Source: Antarctobacter sediminis | GTDB taxonomy: Bacteria; Pseudomonadota; Alphaproteobacteria; Rhodobacterales; Rhodobacteraceae | Length of the DNA stretch: 64,000 nt | NCBI RefSeq assembly: GCF_019218285.1 | Contig: NZ_JAHUZG010000003.1 | Location: 434,001-498,000, forward strand | Reading direction: 5' to 3' | Shown here: positions 8,504-16,826 of the stretch, piece by piece | Layout: every line of letters starts with the position of its first letter | How positions within the stretch are numbered: position 1 is the first letter of the stretch | The notes under the pieces: model-generated | Seen by the model: only the letters and a program-made list of their open reading frames with translations | Databases searched by the model: none | What the model was told of the DNA's origin: nothing | Translations under genes and position numbers: made by a program

Positions 8504-9486
8504 CTGCACCAGACCGCATCGTGATCCGATAGCGGGCGGTCATTTGCGTCCAGCGACGGGATCACCGCCTTGTCCAGCCCGGTCAGGCCTCGGGCGCAGA
8601 ACCAGTCCAGTTTCATCTGGCGCGCGGGATGCAAGGTGATCAGACTGGGCCGTGTCGTCATGCCCTCGGCGGTCATTGACCAGTCATAGCCCCGCGCCTC
8701 TGCTGCCGCGAACAGCGTTTCGCTGCGCCAGTCGTAGTCCGGCGGGACATGGTTGCCGGTGTTCAGATCGCCGCCGATCAGCACTGGCATGTCCGGGGCA
8801 AATTCGTCCACAGCATCCATCAGCCGGGTGAACTGGGTTTCGCGGTGCGCGGGGTCAGAGTTGCTTTCCAGATGGGTCGAAACCACGCAAAGCGGCCCCG
8901 CCTCGGTGGGGACAACGGCCGCCATGGCATTGCGCCCGCCAAGGCGCGGCTGTCCGGGATCGGCACCATTGTCCGGCGTGAACCAATGGCCGTGATCGTC
9001 CAGCCGGATCATCGTGACCTTGTCGAAGGGCACCTTGGACAAGATCGCATTGCCGTGCCATCCGCGCGCGTTGAAATCATCCTCGCAAAAGGGACGTTCC
9101 GTCGGCCCGCCAAGGTCCATCTCGAAAAATTCGACCCCGTAGGCATAGGTCATGCCCAACTCGGCCGCCATCTCTTCGGTCGGGTGCCGCTGTTTGGTGC
9201 GGGCCATGCCGTGATCCATTTCGGACAACAGCACGATCTGCGGCGTGCGCGGAGCGATATGTGCCGCGCTGTCCTTGGGAAACAGGCAGCGTTCGAGGTT
9301 CCAGGCGACAACAGAGATTTCGGCGGGCAAGACCTGCGCCGATGCCGTGCCCCCGGTCTGCACGGCATTCATCGCGGGCGTGGCGGCCAACAGGTCGCGG
9401 TGGGCCTCGGCGGTACGCGGGGCGGCAAGGAGCGCGGCACGTTCGGTCTCGGTGACCAGCGGCAGTTCGGACAGCACCTGCATCAC
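8491..9486 (-). CDS. Endonuclease/exonuclease/phosphatase (EEP) family protein of the ugp operon
   Basis: A 331-residue protein with the full set of EEP metallo-hydrolase motifs: [38 protein letters not shown] and the C-terminal LSDHDAVW. The first 50 residues look like an extra helical segment. No signal peptide is seen. It is the last gene of a unit with ugpBAEC and overlaps ugpC by four bases. In other bacteria this position often holds UgpQ/GlpQ, a glycerophosphodiester phosphodiesterase of a different fold. By inference this protein may act on phosphodiesters or phosphomonoesters imported by the Ugp system. Substrate is unknown. Confidence 0.78.
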   Translation of the reverse strand: MMQVLSELPLVTETERAALLAAPRTAEAHRDLLAATPAMNAVQTGGTASAQVLPAEISVVAWNLERCLFPKDSAAHIAPRTPQIVLLSEMDHGMARTKQRHPTEEMAAELGMTYAYGVEFFEMDLGGPTERPFCEDDFNARGWHGNAILSKVPFDKVTMIRLDDHGHWFTPDNGADPGQPRLGGRNAMAAVVPTEAGPLCVVSTHLESNSDPAHRETQFTRLMDAVDEFAPDMPVLIGGDLNTGNHVPPDYDWRSETLFAAAEARGYDWSMTAEGMTTRPSLITLHPARQMKLDWFCARGLTGLDKAVIPSLDANDRPLSDHDAVWCRCRR

Positions 9487-10520
9487 AGGCGCATCCCGGT
9501 TTCGGCGTGGAACAGCGACACGGCACCGGGTTTGATCGCCAGATCCAGCATACCGGGCGCGGCTTCCATATCCTTGCCGACATGAACGGTGATCTGTTCG
9601 GACCCGATGGTCCCGTGCAGCAGACGGTTCGCGCCCAGTTCCTCGATGATATTGACCTCCATCGACAATGGGCCGGCGGGATCGGGCAGGAAATCCTCGG
9701 GGCGGATACCGGCGGTGACGGGGCCGCTGTGGGCGGCCTCGGCCAGCCGCTGACCTTCCATAAAGACCGCTCCGTCGCGCGCTTCGGCACTCAGCAGGTT
9801 CATCGGCGGAGCGCCCATGAAAGAGGCTACGAAGGTTGTCGCCGGGTGGTGATAAACCTCATGCGGGGTGCCGATCTGTTCGACGCGGCCCGCGTTCATC
9901 ACGATGATCCGGTCGGCCATGGTCATGGCTTCGACCTGATCGTGGGTCACATAAACCGAGGTCACGCCCAGACGGCGTTGCAGGGCCTTGATCTCGATCC
10001 GCATCTGGTTGCGCAGCTTGGCATCGAGGTTCGACAGAGGTTCGTCGAACAGGAACAACGAAGGGTCGCGCACGATGGCGCGGCCCATGGCCACCCGCTG
10101 ACGCTGACCGCCAGACAACTGGCTGGGCTTGCGATCAAGATAGTCGCCAAGGTTCAGCAGCTTGGCTGCCTCGGCAACCTTGGTGTCTATCACGTCATTG
10201 GGCGTTTTGCGGTTCTTCAGACCGTAGGCGATATTTTTGCGCACGGTCATATGCGGGTACAGCGCGTAGTTCTGGAACACCATCGCGATGTCGCGATGGG
10301 CCGGATCCACGTCGTTGACCATGCGGTTGCCGATATGCAACTCGCCTTCGGTGATCTCTTCCAGCCCCGCGATCATGCGCAAAAGCGTGGACTTGCCGCA
10401 ACCGGACGGACCGACGAGGACGACGAACTCGCCCTCGTCGATGGCAAAGCTGGTGGGAACCAGAGCCTCGAACCCGTTGGGGTAAACCTTGCGGATGTTG
10501 TTCAGGGTGACATGCGCCAT
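9483..10520 (-). CDS. ugpC: Glycerol-3-phosphate ABC transporter ATP-binding protein
   Basis: A 345-residue MalK/UgpC-type ATPase. Walker A is GPSGCGKST (about residues 37-45), the ABC signature LSGGQRQR, Walker [10 protein letters not shown], and the H-loop histidine is in VTHDQ. A C-terminal regulatory OB-like domain follows (about residues 240-345). The ATG at 10520 gives [16 protein letters not shown] as in homologues. It powers import through UgpAE at the inner membrane. Order ugpB-A-E-C supports the G3P/glycerophosphodiester assignment over a maltose type. Confidence 0.88.
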   Translation of the reverse strand: MAHVTLNNIRKVYPNGFEALVPTSFAIDEGEFVVLVGPSGCGKSTLLRMIAGLEEITEGELHIGNRMVNDVDPAHRDIAMVFQNYALYPHMTVRKNIAYGLKNRKTPNDVIDTKVAEAAKLLNLGDYLDRKPSQLSGGQRQRVAMGRAIVRDPSLFLFDEPLSNLDAKLRNQMRIEIKALQRRLGVTSVYVTHDQVEAMTMADRIIVMNAGRVEQIGTPHEVYHHPATTFVASFMGAPPMNLLSAEARDGAVFMEGQRLAEAAHSGPVTAGIRPEDFLPDPAGPLSMEVNIIEELGANRLLHGTIGSEQITVHVGKDMEAAPGMLDLAIKPGAVSLFHAETGMRL

Positions 10521-10531
10521 GGCTGTTGTCC

Positions 10532-11440
10532 TTACTTGTCGGATTCCGTCAGGCCCTTGACGAACCAACTCTGGAAGAAAATGACGACGAAGACCGGCGG
10601 GATGATGGCGATGATCGCCAACACGTTGGCCCGGCCATATTCGGGGATGCGGTTGCCTTCCATCACCTGCGTGATCTGCTTGATCCCGCGGACGAGGGTG
10701 AACATGTCTTCCTCGGTGGTGATCATGGTCGGCCAGAGATACTGGTTCCAACCATAGACGAACATGATGATGAACATCGCGGCGATCATCGTGCGCGACA
10801 GCGGCACCAGAATGTCGATGAAGAACTTGATCGGCCCTGCCCCGTCGATGCGGGCGGCTTCGACCAGTTCCTCGGGCACCGAACGGAAATACTGGCGAAA
10901 GAAGAAGGTCGCCGTGGCCGAGGCGATCAGCGGGATGATGAGGCCCTGAAAGCTGTTCAGCATTCCCAGTTTCTGCACCACCTCGTAGGACGGCAGGATG
11001 CGCACCTCCAGCGGCAAAAGCAGCGTGGTGAAAATGATCCAGAAGGCCAGCGTGGCGAAACGCAGGCGGAAATAGACAATCGCGTAGGCGGCCATCATCC
11101 CGATCACGATCTTGCCGACGGCAAAGCCGATGCCAAGGATGAACGAGTTCAACAGCATGCGACTGCCGGTGTTCTGGCCGGAAAAGCCCGAGGCTTCGAA
11201 CATCGCCTTGTTGAAATTGTCGTCGAACTGATCACCGATGTTGAACGTCGGGCCTGTCTTGATGACTTCGACATCCGGCATTGTGGTGATCTGAAGCACC
11301 ATCAGCAGCGGCACCATCATGAAAGCGGCGCCGAGGATCAGGATAGCGTGATCCGCGATCGTGGCGCCACTGATGCGGCGGCGGCGGCGCTTGGGGGTGC
11401 TGGCGGCAATGGCCATGGCGGCGGCGTTGGCTTCGCTCAT
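10532..11440 (-). CDS. ugpE: Glycerol-3-phosphate ABC transporter permease UgpE
   Basis: A 302-residue inner-membrane permease of the MalG/UgpE group with about six hydrophobic spans. The EAA loop ([17 protein letters not shown], near residue 200) contacts UgpC. An N-terminal basic stretch (KRRRRR) precedes the first span and fits the positive-inside rule. It lies 12 bp from ugpA and 11 bp from ugpC, in the same unit as the binding protein. It pairs with UgpA to form the channel. Confidence 0.87.
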   Translation of the reverse strand: MSEANAAAMAIAASTPKRRRRRISGATIADHAILILGAAFMMVPLLMVLQITTMPDVEVIKTGPTFNIGDQFDDNFNKAMFEASGFSGQNTGSRMLLNSFILGIGFAVGKIVIGMMAAYAIVYFRLRFATLAFWIIFTTLLLPLEVRILPSYEVVQKLGMLNSFQGLIIPLIASATATFFFRQYFRSVPEELVEAARIDGAGPIKFFIDILVPLSRTMIAAMFIIMFVYGWNQYLWPTMITTEEDMFTLVRGIKQITQVMEGNRIPEYGRANVLAIIAIIPPVFVVIFFQSWFVKGLTESDK

Positions 11441-11452
11441 TGTCCCACCTCC

Positions 11453-12334
11453 TCAGGTATAGTGGATGCGGCGTTCGACCAGCCGGAACTGGAAGATCGT
11501 CAGCGCAAGAACAAGGATCATCAGGACGACAGACTGCGCCGAGGATCCGCCCAGATCATTGCCGCGGAACCCGTCGACATAGACCTTGTAGACCAGCGTC
11601 ATCGGGTTGTTGCCCGGCTCGCCCTTTACCAGCGTGTCGATCACGCCGAAGGTATCGAACAGCGCGTAGGTGATGTTGATGATCAAAAGGAAAAACCCGG
11701 TGGGCGCGAGCAGCGGAAAGGTCACTTGCCAGAACCGCCCCGCAGCCGAGGCATTGTCGATCAACGCCGCCTCACGCACGGATTTCGGGATGGATTGCAG
11801 GCCCGACAGGAAAAAGATGAAGTTCACCGGCACCTGTTTCCAGACCGACACCAGCACCATGGCAAAGGCCGTGTCGTTGTAGTTCACACCCAGCAGGAAA
11901 TCATGCCCAAGGCTTTGCGACAGCCGTGTCAGCGGGCCCCAGCTTTGGTTGAACATCATCACCCCGATAAAACCCGCGACGGGGGGCGCAACGGCATAGA
12001 CCCACATGATGAGCGTGCGATAACTGCGCGCGCCCCGGATCACCTTGTCAGCCTTGACCGCCAGCAAAAGCGCAAGCGCCAGGGAAAAGAAGGTGACCAG
12101 CACCGTAAAGACCAGCGTGAACCACGCGATCCGCCGGTATTCTGCGTTCCCCGCGAGGTCGGTGTAGTTCTCGACCCCTACAAAGGTCGACCCGAAGCCA
12201 AAGGGATCCTGAAGGTAGAACGAGGAATGCAGCGCATGCGCCGCAGGCCAGTAAAAGAAGACAGCGATGATGGTGAGCTGCGGCAATAGCAGCAGGATCG
12301 GCAGCCATCTGGTGGCAAAACCCGCGCGTTTCAT
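11453..12334 (-). CDS. ugpA: Glycerol-3-phosphate ABC transporter permease UgpA
   Basis: A 293-residue permease of the MalF/UgpA type with about six membrane spans. The EAA loop reads VREAALIDNASAAGRFWQ near residue 192. The N-terminus has basic residues before the first span. It follows ugpB after 72 bp and forms the inner-membrane channel with UgpE. Periplasmic substrate is delivered by UgpB. Confidence 0.87.
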   Translation of the reverse strand: MKRAGFATRWLPILLLLPQLTIIAVFFYWPAAHALHSSFYLQDPFGFGSTFVGVENYTDLAGNAEYRRIAWFTLVFTVLVTFFSLALALLLAVKADKVIRGARSYRTLIMWVYAVAPPVAGFIGVMMFNQSWGPLTRLSQSLGHDFLLGVNYNDTAFAMVLVSVWKQVPVNFIFFLSGLQSIPKSVREAALIDNASAAGRFWQVTFPLLAPTGFFLLIINITYALFDTFGVIDTLVKGEPGNNPMTLVYKVYVDGFRGNDLGGSSAQSVVLMILVLALTIFQFRLVERRIHYT

Positions 12335-12406
12335 GAAGGTCCGTCCCGGTCAAAGGCGGAACGGCCACGTTTTCACGCGGCCGCCCCGGTCATGGATGAA
12401 AGGGTC

Positions 12407-13711
12407 TTAGCCCTGGGTCTTGGCGAAGCGTTCCAGCAGCTTGTTGGCTTCGTCTTCGATGCGCTCGAACGCTTCTTCGACGGTGGCTTCGCCGGTCAGG
12501 ATGCGGCCGTATTCACGGTTCATCACGTCGCGGATCTGAACGTAGAAGCCCATGCGGTAGCCGCGGGTATTGTCACCGGCCGGCAGCGACAGCTGCTGGA
12601 TGCCGACTTCGGCGGCGGGCATCGCGTCATAGTGACCTTCTGCCTTTGCCAGTTCATAGGCGGCGGTGGTGATCGGAACGTAGCCGGTTTCCTTGTGCCA
12701 GAAGAACTGGGTTTCCGGCTTGGTCAGGAATTCAAAGAACTTGGCGGTGGCTGCATTGGCTTCAGCCGACTTGCCTGCCATGGCGAACAGCGATGCGCCG
12801 CCGATAAAGGTCTGCTTGGGCTCGGTGGTCACCGCTTCCCAGTACGGCAGGTAGGTGGCCGAGAATTCAAACGGCAGGCCCTTTTTCGAAAGACCACCGA
12901 AGGAACCCGAGGACCCCAGCCAGATTGCGACCTTGCCTTCTTCGAACGGCGTCTGGTTGTCGCCCCAGCCGGTGCCGAACCACTCAAAGTAGCCCTGCTC
13001 CTGCCATTCGGTCACGGCGGTGAAATGGGCTTTGATGGCGTCGTTGTTCACCAGGATCTTGGTGCCGTCTGCGCCGTCATAGCCGTTGTTGTTGGTCGCG
13101 AACGGCAGGTTGTGACGCGACATGAAGTTCTCGGTGAAGATCCACGGCAGGTGCGACTGGGCCAGCGCGGTGTAACCGGCGGCCTTCAGCGCGGGCGCGG
13201 TCACGTCCTGGAACTCTTCCCAGGTCTTCGGGGGGGTCACGCCAGCCGCTTCCAGAGCGTCGACATTGTAGTACATGATCGGCGAGGACGAGTTGAACGG
13301 CATGCCGATCATCTTGCCTTCGCTGTCAGCGTAGAAGTAACGCACACCCGAGATGTAGTCGTTGATGTCGAAATCAACGCCGTTGTTCGACAGCAGGTCC
13401 TGAACCGGGACGGTTGCGCCCTTGGCACCGATCACGGTGGCGGCACCAGCGTCGAACACTTGCAGGATGTCGGGCTGTTCGCCAGCGCGGAAGGCGGCGA
13501 TGCCTGCGGTCAGGGTTTCTTCGTAGGTGCCTTTGAAGACCGGGGTCAGAACGACCTCGTCCTGGCTCGCGTTGAAGTCTTTGGCGATCTGGTTGACGGT
13601 TTCACCAAGCGCACCGCCCATGGCGTGCCAAAGGGTGATTTCGGTTTCGGCGTAGGCGGCGCCGGCGAGCGCAACGCTTGCGGCGATCGAGGTCAGGGTA
13701 AGGCGAGACAT
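12407..13711 (-). CDS. ugpB: Glycerol-3-phosphate-binding protein UgpB
   Basis: A 434-residue periplasmic binding protein. The chosen ATG at 13711 has GGAG eight bases upstream and gives a clear signal peptide (MSRLTLTSIAASVALAGAAYA, cleavage after AYA). The mature protein opens with ETEITLWHAMGG, as in UgpB. The family-typical SSPIMYYN and TWEEF motifs follow. It heads the ugp operon, so its promoter lies in the long gap above 13711. No convincing Pho box was found there, so phosphate control is not shown by the sequence. Confidence 0.9.
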   Translation of the reverse strand: MSRLTLTSIAASVALAGAAYAETEITLWHAMGGALGETVNQIAKDFNASQDEVVLTPVFKGTYEETLTAGIAAFRAGEQPDILQVFDAGAATVIGAKGATVPVQDLLSNNGVDFDINDYISGVRYFYADSEGKMIGMPFNSSSPIMYYNVDALEAAGVTPPKTWEEFQDVTAPALKAAGYTALAQSHLPWIFTENFMSRHNLPFATNNNGYDGADGTKILVNNDAIKAHFTAVTEWQEQGYFEWFGTGWGDNQTPFEEGKVAIWLGSSGSFGGLSKKGLPFEFSATYLPYWEAVTTEPKQTFIGGASLFAMAGKSAEANAATAKFFEFLTKPETQFFWHKETGYVPITTAAYELAKAEGHYDAMPAAEVGIQQLSLPAGDNTRGYRMGFYVQIRDVMNREYGRILTGEATVEEAFERIEDEANKLLERFAKTQG

Positions 13712-14493
13712 AAGATGCTCCGGTAGGTCCTTGTTTCCGTGGGTCACGAAACAGCTAAAAGGCCCGTCAGGATGAGCCTTCGCTGGACACCCCGACGGGG
13801 CATCCGTGACCGACCCGGCTTCCCTAGAAACTTGTTGAGACGGAAAAGTGTAACTTTTGTAAGAGTTTGATGAACGGACGCAACGGAAGCGATCCTGCCC
13901 GCCTTGTTGCTGGACGCCAGCCCAAGACCGATTTCAGCCCGTCCGGGCCAAGGGCATGCCAAATGGTCTGCCGCGAAAAAAACGATTCTGAATTGGTACT
14001 GACTTGGGAAATTGGTGCCCGGCAACGCGCGCCATTCTTCGCGCGGAAAGCCAAGGGCGTTGAATATACTCTTGTTTCCAAATGATTTTACAAGGACCGC
14101 TGTCAGGCTGCTTTTGCCGATGCTTTGGTCCTTCGCGGCGCGGCCCCCTGTATTCTGACCGGATTGCCCGAGCTTCCGTGGTGCCGTGACACGTCAAGAT
14201 TCGACAATATTGGTCAGCGATCCAGACCATATGCGCGCCTCATTGGCCAGATTGTGTCACCTGACGCCTGACTCAAGGCAAATTTTTTCCGTGAACGGGT
14301 CCATCTGCCTCTGTTGTGGTCATGTTTTCTTAGTCCATTGGAATTCAACCTCTTTCCGCTGAGGTTAGACACGGAGACCGCCAGTGAACGCGCAAATTTC
14401 GCCCAAACGGGGCAAAAATGTTTCCCTTCGGTGAAGGTAATGTTTGATAAGTGACATTTTTTTTGCATCATGACGAGAGTGCCACTCAGCCCA
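13712..14493. other. Long non-coding gap between ugpB and amt1
   Basis: About 780 bp with no credible gene on either strand; the open frames here are short, lack ribosome-binding sites and have no recognisable product. It must hold the ugpB promoter on the minus strand and part of the amt1 control region. AAGGACC at 14092-14098 and GGTCCTT at 14127-14133 form a 7-bp inverted repeat with a 28-nt interior. A run of eight T lies near 14457-14464. No Pho box, sigma-54 promoter or tRNA could be made out. Confidence 0.6.
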
Positions 14494-14530
14494 ATGGGTC
14501 TGAATTGGTCTGAAACACGCTGCCATTGGT
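14494..14530 (+). promoter_or_regulatory. Three in-phase ATTGGT-type boxes upstream of amt1
   Basis: ATGGGT at 14494, ATTGGT at 14504 and ATTGGT at 14525 lie 10 and 21 bp apart, on one face of the helix, and each is followed by TCT. They end about 80 bp before the amt1 ATG. The same box, also spaced by about 10 bp, occurs before tmm and between the glxA-type and XRE regulators. A 10-bp spacing fits the two helix-turn-helix units of an AraC-type regulator; the nearby GlxA-type protein is the first candidate. Confidence 0.5.
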
Positions 14531-14609
14531 CTTCTGACAAGGCGGATGGTGCCAGCAAGAACAGCCGGGACAAAAACCCGGCGCATGATAGAGAACCAAG
14601 AGGGAAGTT

Positions 14610-15977
14610 ATGGACCTAAGTACCATCCACGCCGAACAGGTGACGCTGAATTCACTTGTTCAGAACCTGCTATATGGATCGGGCACCGTTGGCGCGATCC
14701 TCGTTGTCGTCGGCTTGCTGATGATCGACGCGGGCACCGCGCGCCGCAAGAGCCTGTTCAACTCGACAATCGAGAAGACGCTGGGCTTTTTCCTCGGCTT
14801 CGCGACCTACTATTTCATCGGCTTCGGCTTTTGGGCGGCGCAGTATTACATCATGGAAGGCGCAACCATGATGGACAGCGTCAAGGACTGGTGGCTGGGT
14901 GGCGGCCTGACCAATGTTCACGCCCACGCGTTGGATCCCGCGGTTTTCCCCGGTCTGAACACCTTCCAGATCTTTATCTTCTTCCTCGCGGTCTTTGCGG
15001 GCATCATCAACATCCTGTTCCACTTCTCGGTCTCGGAGCGGATGAAACCAGCGGCCTATTATATCGTCTGCGTGGTCGCGGCGGTCGTGTCCTCGATCCT
15101 CAGCTGGGCCACATGGGGCTCGGTCGGGCCGCTGACCAACGCGGGTTTCCATGACTTCTTTGGCGTGGGCTTTGTCTATATGTTCCCGGCGGGCATGGCG
15201 CTGGTCTTTACCCCGATGCTGGGCAAGCGCCCCGGCATGATGGAACCGCACGCCCGCGTGTCGGCCTACCTTGCGCCCAGCATCGGCCTTTGTGCGCCGG
15301 GCCTGTTGATGATCTTTGCCGGCCTGCCGATGGTCATCCTGTCCTGCCTGTTCTTCTTTGATCCCGAGGCACTGGCCGTCAGCGTCACCATGGCGGAAAC
15401 CAGCGTCGGCGTCGCGTTGAACAACTACGCGCTTGTCTGGGCGGGTGGTGCGATCACCGGCCTGATCCTTGCCTACAAGTCGGGCAACTATGCCTACACG
15501 CTGTTGGGTCCGCTTGCCGGTTACGTCGCGGGCGCTTCGGGCTTTGACGTCTACATGCCCTGGCAGGCCTTTATCCTTGGCCTAGTTGCACCTTTTGCGT
15601 CCTACATTGTCTATGAATTCACGCTTAAGCGCGGCATCGACGAGCATAAGCTCTTTCCGCTGTTCATCGGCGCAGGCATCACCGGCATGGTTGCGCTTGG
15701 CATCTTCAAGGCGGGTACGCCGCGCGGTGGCTATCTTGGCATCGAAGAAGGTGCCTATGCGTTCCAGCACGGTGAGATCTCGCTGATCATGCAGCTGGCC
15801 GGGGTTGTGACCTGCCTTGGCACCGGTGTCGTGACCGCGCTGATCCTGTCGGTGATCCTCAAGGCCACTGTTGGCCTGCGGGTGGATGATGACGACCAGA
15901 TCGACGGTCTGGACAAGTACTATTGGGATCTCGAACCCGATGTCGTCACCCACGCGGACAACGTGCCGCGCAGCTAA
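14610..15977 (+). CDS. Divergent Amt-family membrane protein without twin histidines
   Basis: A 455-residue protein with about eleven hydrophobic spans and weak but recognisable Amt/Mep likeness. The conserved pore-side Asp of AmtB (D160) aligns with the Asp in HDFFG near residue 189. The first twin histidine (H168) aligns with Tyr in FVYMFPAG, and the second (H318) falls in FIGAGITG, which has no His. It may conduct or sense something other than ammonium, such as methylated amines. RBS GAGGGAAG precedes the ATG. It stands alone between phased boxes and a strong terminator, and no glnK gene is beside it. Confidence 0.72.
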   Translation: MDLSTIHAEQVTLNSLVQNLLYGSGTVGAILVVVGLLMIDAGTARRKSLFNSTIEKTLGFFLGFATYYFIGFGFWAAQYYIMEGATMMDSVKDWWLGGGLTNVHAHALDPAVFPGLNTFQIFIFFLAVFAGIINILFHFSVSERMKPAAYYIVCVVAAVVSSILSWATWGSVGPLTNAGFHDFFGVGFVYMFPAGMALVFTPMLGKRPGMMEPHARVSAYLAPSIGLCAPGLLMIFAGLPMVILSCLFFFDPEALAVSVTMAETSVGVALNNYALVWAGGAITGLILAYKSGNYAYTLLGPLAGYVAGASGFDVYMPWQAFILGLVAPFASYIVYEFTLKRGIDEHKLFPLFIGAGITGMVALGIFKAGTPRGGYLGIEEGAYAFQHGEISLIMQLAGVVTCLGTGVVTALILSVILKATVGLRVDDDDQIDGLDKYYWDLEPDVVTHADNVPRS

Positions 15978-15996
15978 ACCTGTGACCCAAAGGAAA

Positions 15997-16031
15997 GGCC
16001 CCGGCAGTCACGCCGGGGCCTTTTCATTTTC
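15997..16031 (+). terminator. Rho-independent terminator of amt1
   Basis: A perfect 9-bp GC stem (GGCCCCGGC / GCCGGGGCC) with a 6-nt loop is followed by TTTTCATTTT. It lies 19 bp after the amt1 stop, so amt1 is a single-gene unit. Confidence 0.88.
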
Positions 16032-16102
16032 TTGTCGCTTGAGGTCCAGCAAGCCAATGGAATATCATGGGAAACGCCCTGCCCTTGCCCGGAAAGCCGA
16101 AA

Positions 16103-16822
16103 ATGACCCAGACCAGACGCGCCGACCTGTCGCCCGACCAGAGCATCGGAGAGACCGTGCGCATCGTCGTGGACAAGCTTTTCGTGCGTATCCAGTCGGG
16201 GGAATATCCGCCAGACTCGCGCCTGCCCAGCGAACGCGCGCTTGCCGCCGAACTGGGCGTGTCGCGGAATACCGTGCGCGAGGCGCTCGACGTGCTGGAA
16301 GGCCGTGACATGGTGCGTCGCAGGCAAGGCAGCGGCAGTTTCGTGACCTACCAATCCTACCGATATGAGGCCCCCGTGCCGGGATCGGTCGGAGAACGGA
16401 CCAGCCCGCTGGACCACCTGATCGTCCGATCGATCATCGAACCGGAAATGACCCGGCTGGCGGTGATGAACATGACGCCGAAAGACCTGGAAGGTCTGGC
16501 ACAGGTCGTCGCCCAGATCGAGGCCGTGCGTACCGATCTCAACGAGTTCATCCGCTGTGAGGAAGAATTCTATCGTGCCATCGCGAGGGCAACGCGGAAC
16601 CCGCTGCTCGAAGCCTGTTACGAACTGACGATCGAAGTTTGCCGCCAAAGCTTTCGCACCGCCCTGATGCGCAAACACCTGACGCCCGGCCGCATCCAAA
16701 GCTACCAGACGCGGTTCAATTCGCTGTTCAATGCCATTGCCACCCGCGATGTCGAGGCCGCGGTCGAGATCACCAAACTGCACCTTGTCGAGGAACAAAA
16801 GCTGTTCCTGCACGACGGCTGA
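16103..16822 (+). CDS. GntR-family transcriptional regulator, FCD type
   Basis: A 239-residue regulator with an N-terminal winged helix (RLPSERALAAELGVSRNTVREAL, split by the wing GSGSFV) and an all-helical C-terminal domain of the FCD/FadR group. The metal-binding histidines usual in FCD domains are mostly changed: FY replaces FH and the eH position is R, while the late LH is kept. Its ligand may therefore bind without metal. The ATG at 16103 is chosen for the GGAAAG upstream. It sits tail to tail with the solute-binding-like gene, next to amt1 and tmm, so it probably controls amine genes. The TTGGT-TCA-ACCAA palindrome before tmm suits a GntR operator. Confidence 0.82.
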   Translation: MTQTRRADLSPDQSIGETVRIVVDKLFVRIQSGEYPPDSRLPSERALAAELGVSRNTVREALDVLEGRDMVRRRQGSGSFVTYQSYRYEAPVPGSVGERTSPLDHLIVRSIIEPEMTRLAVMNMTPKDLEGLAQVVAQIEAVRTDLNEFIRCEEEFYRAIARATRNPLLEACYELTIEVCRQSFRTALMRKHLTPGRIQSYQTRFNSLFNAIATRDVEAAVEITKLHLVEEQKLFLHDG

Positions 16823-16826
16823 GGCG

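Noticed and set aside
13840-13870. Repeat around TGTAACTTTTGTAAG upstream of ugpB, considered as a Pho box
   Set aside because: The half-sites repeat at 9 bp, not the 11 bp of PhoB sites, and the match to TGTCAT-type halves is poor.
13867-14085. A 72-codon frame in the ugpB-amt1 gap
   Set aside because: No ribosome-binding site, no recognisable product and ordinary composition for a non-coding frame.
14460-14490. TGGCAC...TGC on the minus strand before amt1, considered as a sigma-54 promoter
   Set aside because: GG and GC are about 17 bp apart rather than the roughly 10 bp needed, and the orientation points away from amt1.
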